NCBI RefSeq assembly: GCF_023051175.1
Contig: NZ_JALKII010000001.1
Location: 618,501 to 682,500 of the forward strand
From: Alcanivorax quisquiliarum
GTDB taxonomy: Bacteria > Pseudomonadota > Gammaproteobacteria > Pseudomonadales > Alcanivoracaceae
Direction of reading: 5' to 3'
Length of the DNA: 64,000 nucleotides
The position numbers and the translations under genes are program-made. The notes below the pieces were generated by a model that saw nothing but the letters and a program-made list of their open reading frames with translations, had not been told where the DNA came from and searched no databases. Each line of letters starts with the position of its first letter. The stretch's first letter is position 1. This document shows positions 62,054 through 64,000 of this stretch, piece after piece.

Positions 62054-62092
62054 ACAAAAAAAGGGTGAGCGCTGATCAACGCTCACCCTTGT
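62054..62092 (-). terminator. Rho-independent terminator of the catalase gene
   Basis: AAGGGTGAGCG (62061-62071) and CGCTCACCCTT (62080-62090) form an 11-bp stem with an 8-nt loop. On the minus strand it leads into seven T residues, 45 bases after the catalase stop. Confidence 0.93.
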
Positions 62093-62137
62093 CGAATGGC
62101 GACGGCAACTGCCGCCCGCCATTGCCTGCTGTTGCGA

Positions 62138-63613
62138 TCAGCCGCCGGCCAGTTTTTTCAACGCGGCGGCAACGCCTGCGCCGTAGGCCGGATCAGCCTT
62201 GGTGCAGTTTTCCACATGACGTTGCTTGATGAAATCCGGCGCGTCACCCATGTTACGGGCGGTATTTTCGAACAGCACCTGTTGCTGTGCCGGTGTCATC
62301 AACCGGAACAGATCGCCCGGCTGCTTGTAGTAGTTGTCGTCGTCGTCACGGAAGTTCCACCAGTCGGCGTCGCCACTGATCCTCAAGGGCGGCTCACGAA
62401 ATTCCGGCTGCTCCTGCCACAGGCCGAAGCTGTTCGGTTCGTAATGCAGCAGGCTGCCGTAGTTGCCATCCGCACGGCCCGCACCATCCCGGTGATTGCT
62501 GTGTACCGGGCAGCGCGGCGCGTTGACCGGAATCTGGTGATAGTTCACACCCAGCCGATAGCGCTGCGCGTCGGCGTAGTTGAACAGCCGCGCTTGCAAC
62601 ATCTTGTCTGGCGAGACACTGATGCCCGGCACCAGGTTGCTCGGTGCAAAAGCGCTCTGCTCCACGTCCGCAAAGAAGTTTTCCGGGTTACGGTTGAGCT
62701 CGAACTCACCCACTTCAATCAGCGGATAATCACCTTTCGGCCAGACCTTGGTCAGATCAAACGGATGGTACGGCACTTTTTCGGCGTCAGCTTCCGGCAT
62801 CACCTGGATGAACATTGTCCACTTGGGGAAATCGCCACCTTCTATCGCCTCATACAGATCACGCTGGTGCGTTTCGCGATCTTCCGCGATCAGCGCCGCC
62901 GCCTCGGCATCAGTGAGATTCTTGATCCCCTGCTGAGTGCGAAAATGGAACTTGATCCAGAAGCGTTCGCCGTCATTGTTCCAGAAGCTGTAGGTGTGGG
63001 AGCCAAAACCATGCATATGGCGATAGCTGGCCGGAATACCCCGATCACTCATGACAATGGTGACCTGGTGCAGCGCCTCGGGCAGCGACGACCACCAGTC
63101 CCAGTTGTTGGTCGGCGAGCGCAGGTTGGTACGCGGGTCGCGTTTGACGGCCCGGTTCAGATCAGGGAATTTGCGTGGGTCACGGATAAAGAACACCGGC
63201 GTGTTGTTGCCCACCAGATCCCAGTTGCCCTCTTCGGTGTAGAATTTCAGCGCGAATCCGCGAATATCACGCTCGGCATCCGCTGCGCCACGCTCACCTG
63301 CCACAGTCGTGAACCGAGCAAACATTTCTGTCTGCTTACCGACTTTCTCGAAAATCTTCGCACGTGTATAGCGCGTGATATCGTGCGTCACGGTGAAAGT
63401 GCCAAAGGCGCCCGAGCCTTTCGCGTGCATACGCCGCTCAGGAATCACCTCGCGTACAAAGTTCGCCAGCTTCTCGTTGAGCCAGACATCCTGAGCCAAC
63501 AGCGGGCCTCGTGGGCCAGCGGTGAGGCTGTTCTGGTTATCGGGCACCGGCGCACCAAACTGGGTAGTTTGACGTGTGGCTTTCTTATCTTCGTCGCGTG
63601 GGGGAGAACTCAT
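62138..63613 (-). CDS. Heme catalase (monofunctional, small-subunit)
   Basis: 491 residues from ATG 63613 (AAGGAG upstream); the frame is open farther upstream but without another start signal. It degrades hydrogen peroxide. Active-site His is in [20 protein letters not shown], the distal Asn in [14 protein letters not shown], and the heme-ligating Tyr in [20 protein letters not shown]. The length fits clade 3 (KatA-like) catalases. It has its own terminator and no operon partner. I saw no clear OxyR site upstream. Confidence 0.95.
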   Translation of the reverse strand: MSSPPRDEDKKATRQTTQFGAPVPDNQNSLTAGPRGPLLAQDVWLNEKLANFVREVIPERRMHAKGSGAFGTFTVTHDITRYTRAKIFEKVGKQTEMFARFTTVAGERGAADAERDIRGFALKFYTEEGNWDLVGNNTPVFFIRDPRKFPDLNRAVKRDPRTNLRSPTNNWDWWSSLPEALHQVTIVMSDRGIPASYRHMHGFGSHTYSFWNNDGERFWIKFHFRTQQGIKNLTDAEAAALIAEDRETHQRDLYEAIEGGDFPKWTMFIQVMPEADAEKVPYHPFDLTKVWPKGDYPLIEVGEFELNRNPENFFADVEQSAFAPSNLVPGISVSPDKMLQARLFNYADAQRYRLGVNYHQIPVNAPRCPVHSNHRDGAGRADGNYGSLLHYEPNSFGLWQEQPEFREPPLRISGDADWWNFRDDDDNYYKQPGDLFRLMTPAQQQVLFENTARNMGDAPDFIKQRHVENCTKADPAYGAGVAAALKKLAGG

Positions 63614-63956
63614 GTGGGGCTCCTTCCTGTTCCTGAAAATAGTGGGCCAGAATCGCTCAGTCCCCGTCCAGGCAGCCGACTGGCGTTGTATCGAGCCGTA
63701 CCGAAGCGCAGACGGTACGGCGAAGCTGGTGATTTGAAGATAGGGGAGACACAACTTAAAGGCAATCTGCCGCTCAAATACTTCAAAGAGATGACAGCAA
63801 CGCCAATACTGGCACGATATATGCTGGAGACGCGCGTCCAGAAAGGCGAATAGCTGTTCGCGGCAGGCGATAAAGGCAATCAGCGGCGCCAGCACGAAAG
63901 GGATGTACCAACCGTTGCATCAAGTGCGGCAGTGAAGAATCGGTCGGGATTGGCTC
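63614..63956. other. Upstream region of the catalase gene
   Basis: No gene is supported between the catalase start and the window end; the open frame that continues upstream of the catalase start has no start signal. Promoter elements were not identified with confidence. Confidence 0.55.
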
Positions 63957-63997
63957 GCGCTGCGCGCTCGGGGCTGCGCCCCGTCATCTGCGATGAC
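63957..63997. repeat. Three consecutive hairpins with TGC loops at the window edge
   Basis: GCGC-TGC-GCGC (63957-63967), GGGGC-TGC-GCCCC (63970-63982) and GTCATC-TGC-GATGAC (63983-63997, ending at the final C pair) lie almost back to back, all with a TGC loop. It may be the edge of a longer palindromic repeat array, as the window ends at 64000. Confidence 0.75.
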
Positions 63998-64000
63998 GCC

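Larger units (their letters stand above)
61727..62137. other. 411-bp intergenic region between the ACAD operon and the catalase gene
   Basis: It holds the promoter region of the five-gene operon (right of 61726), a run of 7-bp repeats (61950-61977) and the catalase terminator (62054-62092). No gene is supported. Confidence 0.6.

Noticed and set aside
62096-63853. 585-codon plus-strand frame opposite the catalase gene
   Set aside because: It is the antisense shadow of a well-conserved catalase and its translation resembles no protein family.

Overview
The window is GC-rich, densely coded chromosome from a gammaproteobacterium. The marker set (htpX, pdxB, epmC, ffs-dnaX-ybaB-recR, surE, cnoX, fadE, an AcrAB-type pump with its AcrR-like repressor) is gammaproteobacterial. 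The four acyl-CoA dehydrogenases plus SCP2, desaturase and thioesterase genes fit a lipid- or alkane-using marine lineage such as the Alcanivorax group. The genus is inference, not something the sequence proves. I see no phage, IS element, CRISPR array, rRNA or tRNA.

Layout: 1-7.1 kb holds a partial gene, a lipoprotein, a Gcr-type membrane protein, htpX, an ATP-NAD-kinase-like protein, a small ORF and pdxB. 7.4-16.7 kb is one nine-gene plus-strand operon: exported proteins, two TPR lipoproteins, a TolQ/ExbB-type channel, two TolR/ExbD-type proteins and an AgmX/TonB-like trans-periplasmic protein. It looks like a dedicated proton-motive-force-driven envelope machine and is the strongest candidate for an undescribed system. 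16.9-25.2 kb (minus strand) carries epmC, an acyl-CoA dehydrogenase, recR, ybaB, dnaX with a complete E. coli-like programmed frameshift cassette, the 4.5S RNA gene and a GGDEF-EAL protein. 25.3-31.9 kb is a mixed region: AraC regulator, desaturase, MATE exporter, Hsp20 with a sigma-32-like promoter, a degenerate 2OG-oxygenase-like protein and a YbjN-like protein.

32.2-36.1 kb holds three poorly known genes followed by selO. 36.2-48.7 kb is largely acyl-CoA and redox metabolism: an acetyl-CoA hydrolase/transferase, SMR exporter, SCP2 protein, cnoX, fadE, an outer-membrane barrel, Fe-alcohol dehydrogenase with thioesterase, gcdH and a quinone oxidoreductase. 48.7-54.8 kb has surE and a divergent AcrR/AcrAB locus with an almost textbook AcrR operator. 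55.0-57.1 kb is a TonB-dependent receptor. 57.1-61.7 kb is a five-gene minus-strand operon (histidine-phosphatase-like, ACAD10/11-like dehydrogenase, APH-type kinase, two SDRs) that matches the logic of 4-hydroxyacyl-CoA catabolism. 62.1-63.6 kb is a catalase, and the window ends in a run of three TGC-loop hairpins.

Two intergenic regions (about 17.6 and 29.7 kb) share seven ordered sequence blocks and a nested potential helix on the minus strand. One copy lies 5' of epmC and the other 5' of the MATE gene, so together they are a candidate structured RNA element. All calls were made by reading; no database search was run.
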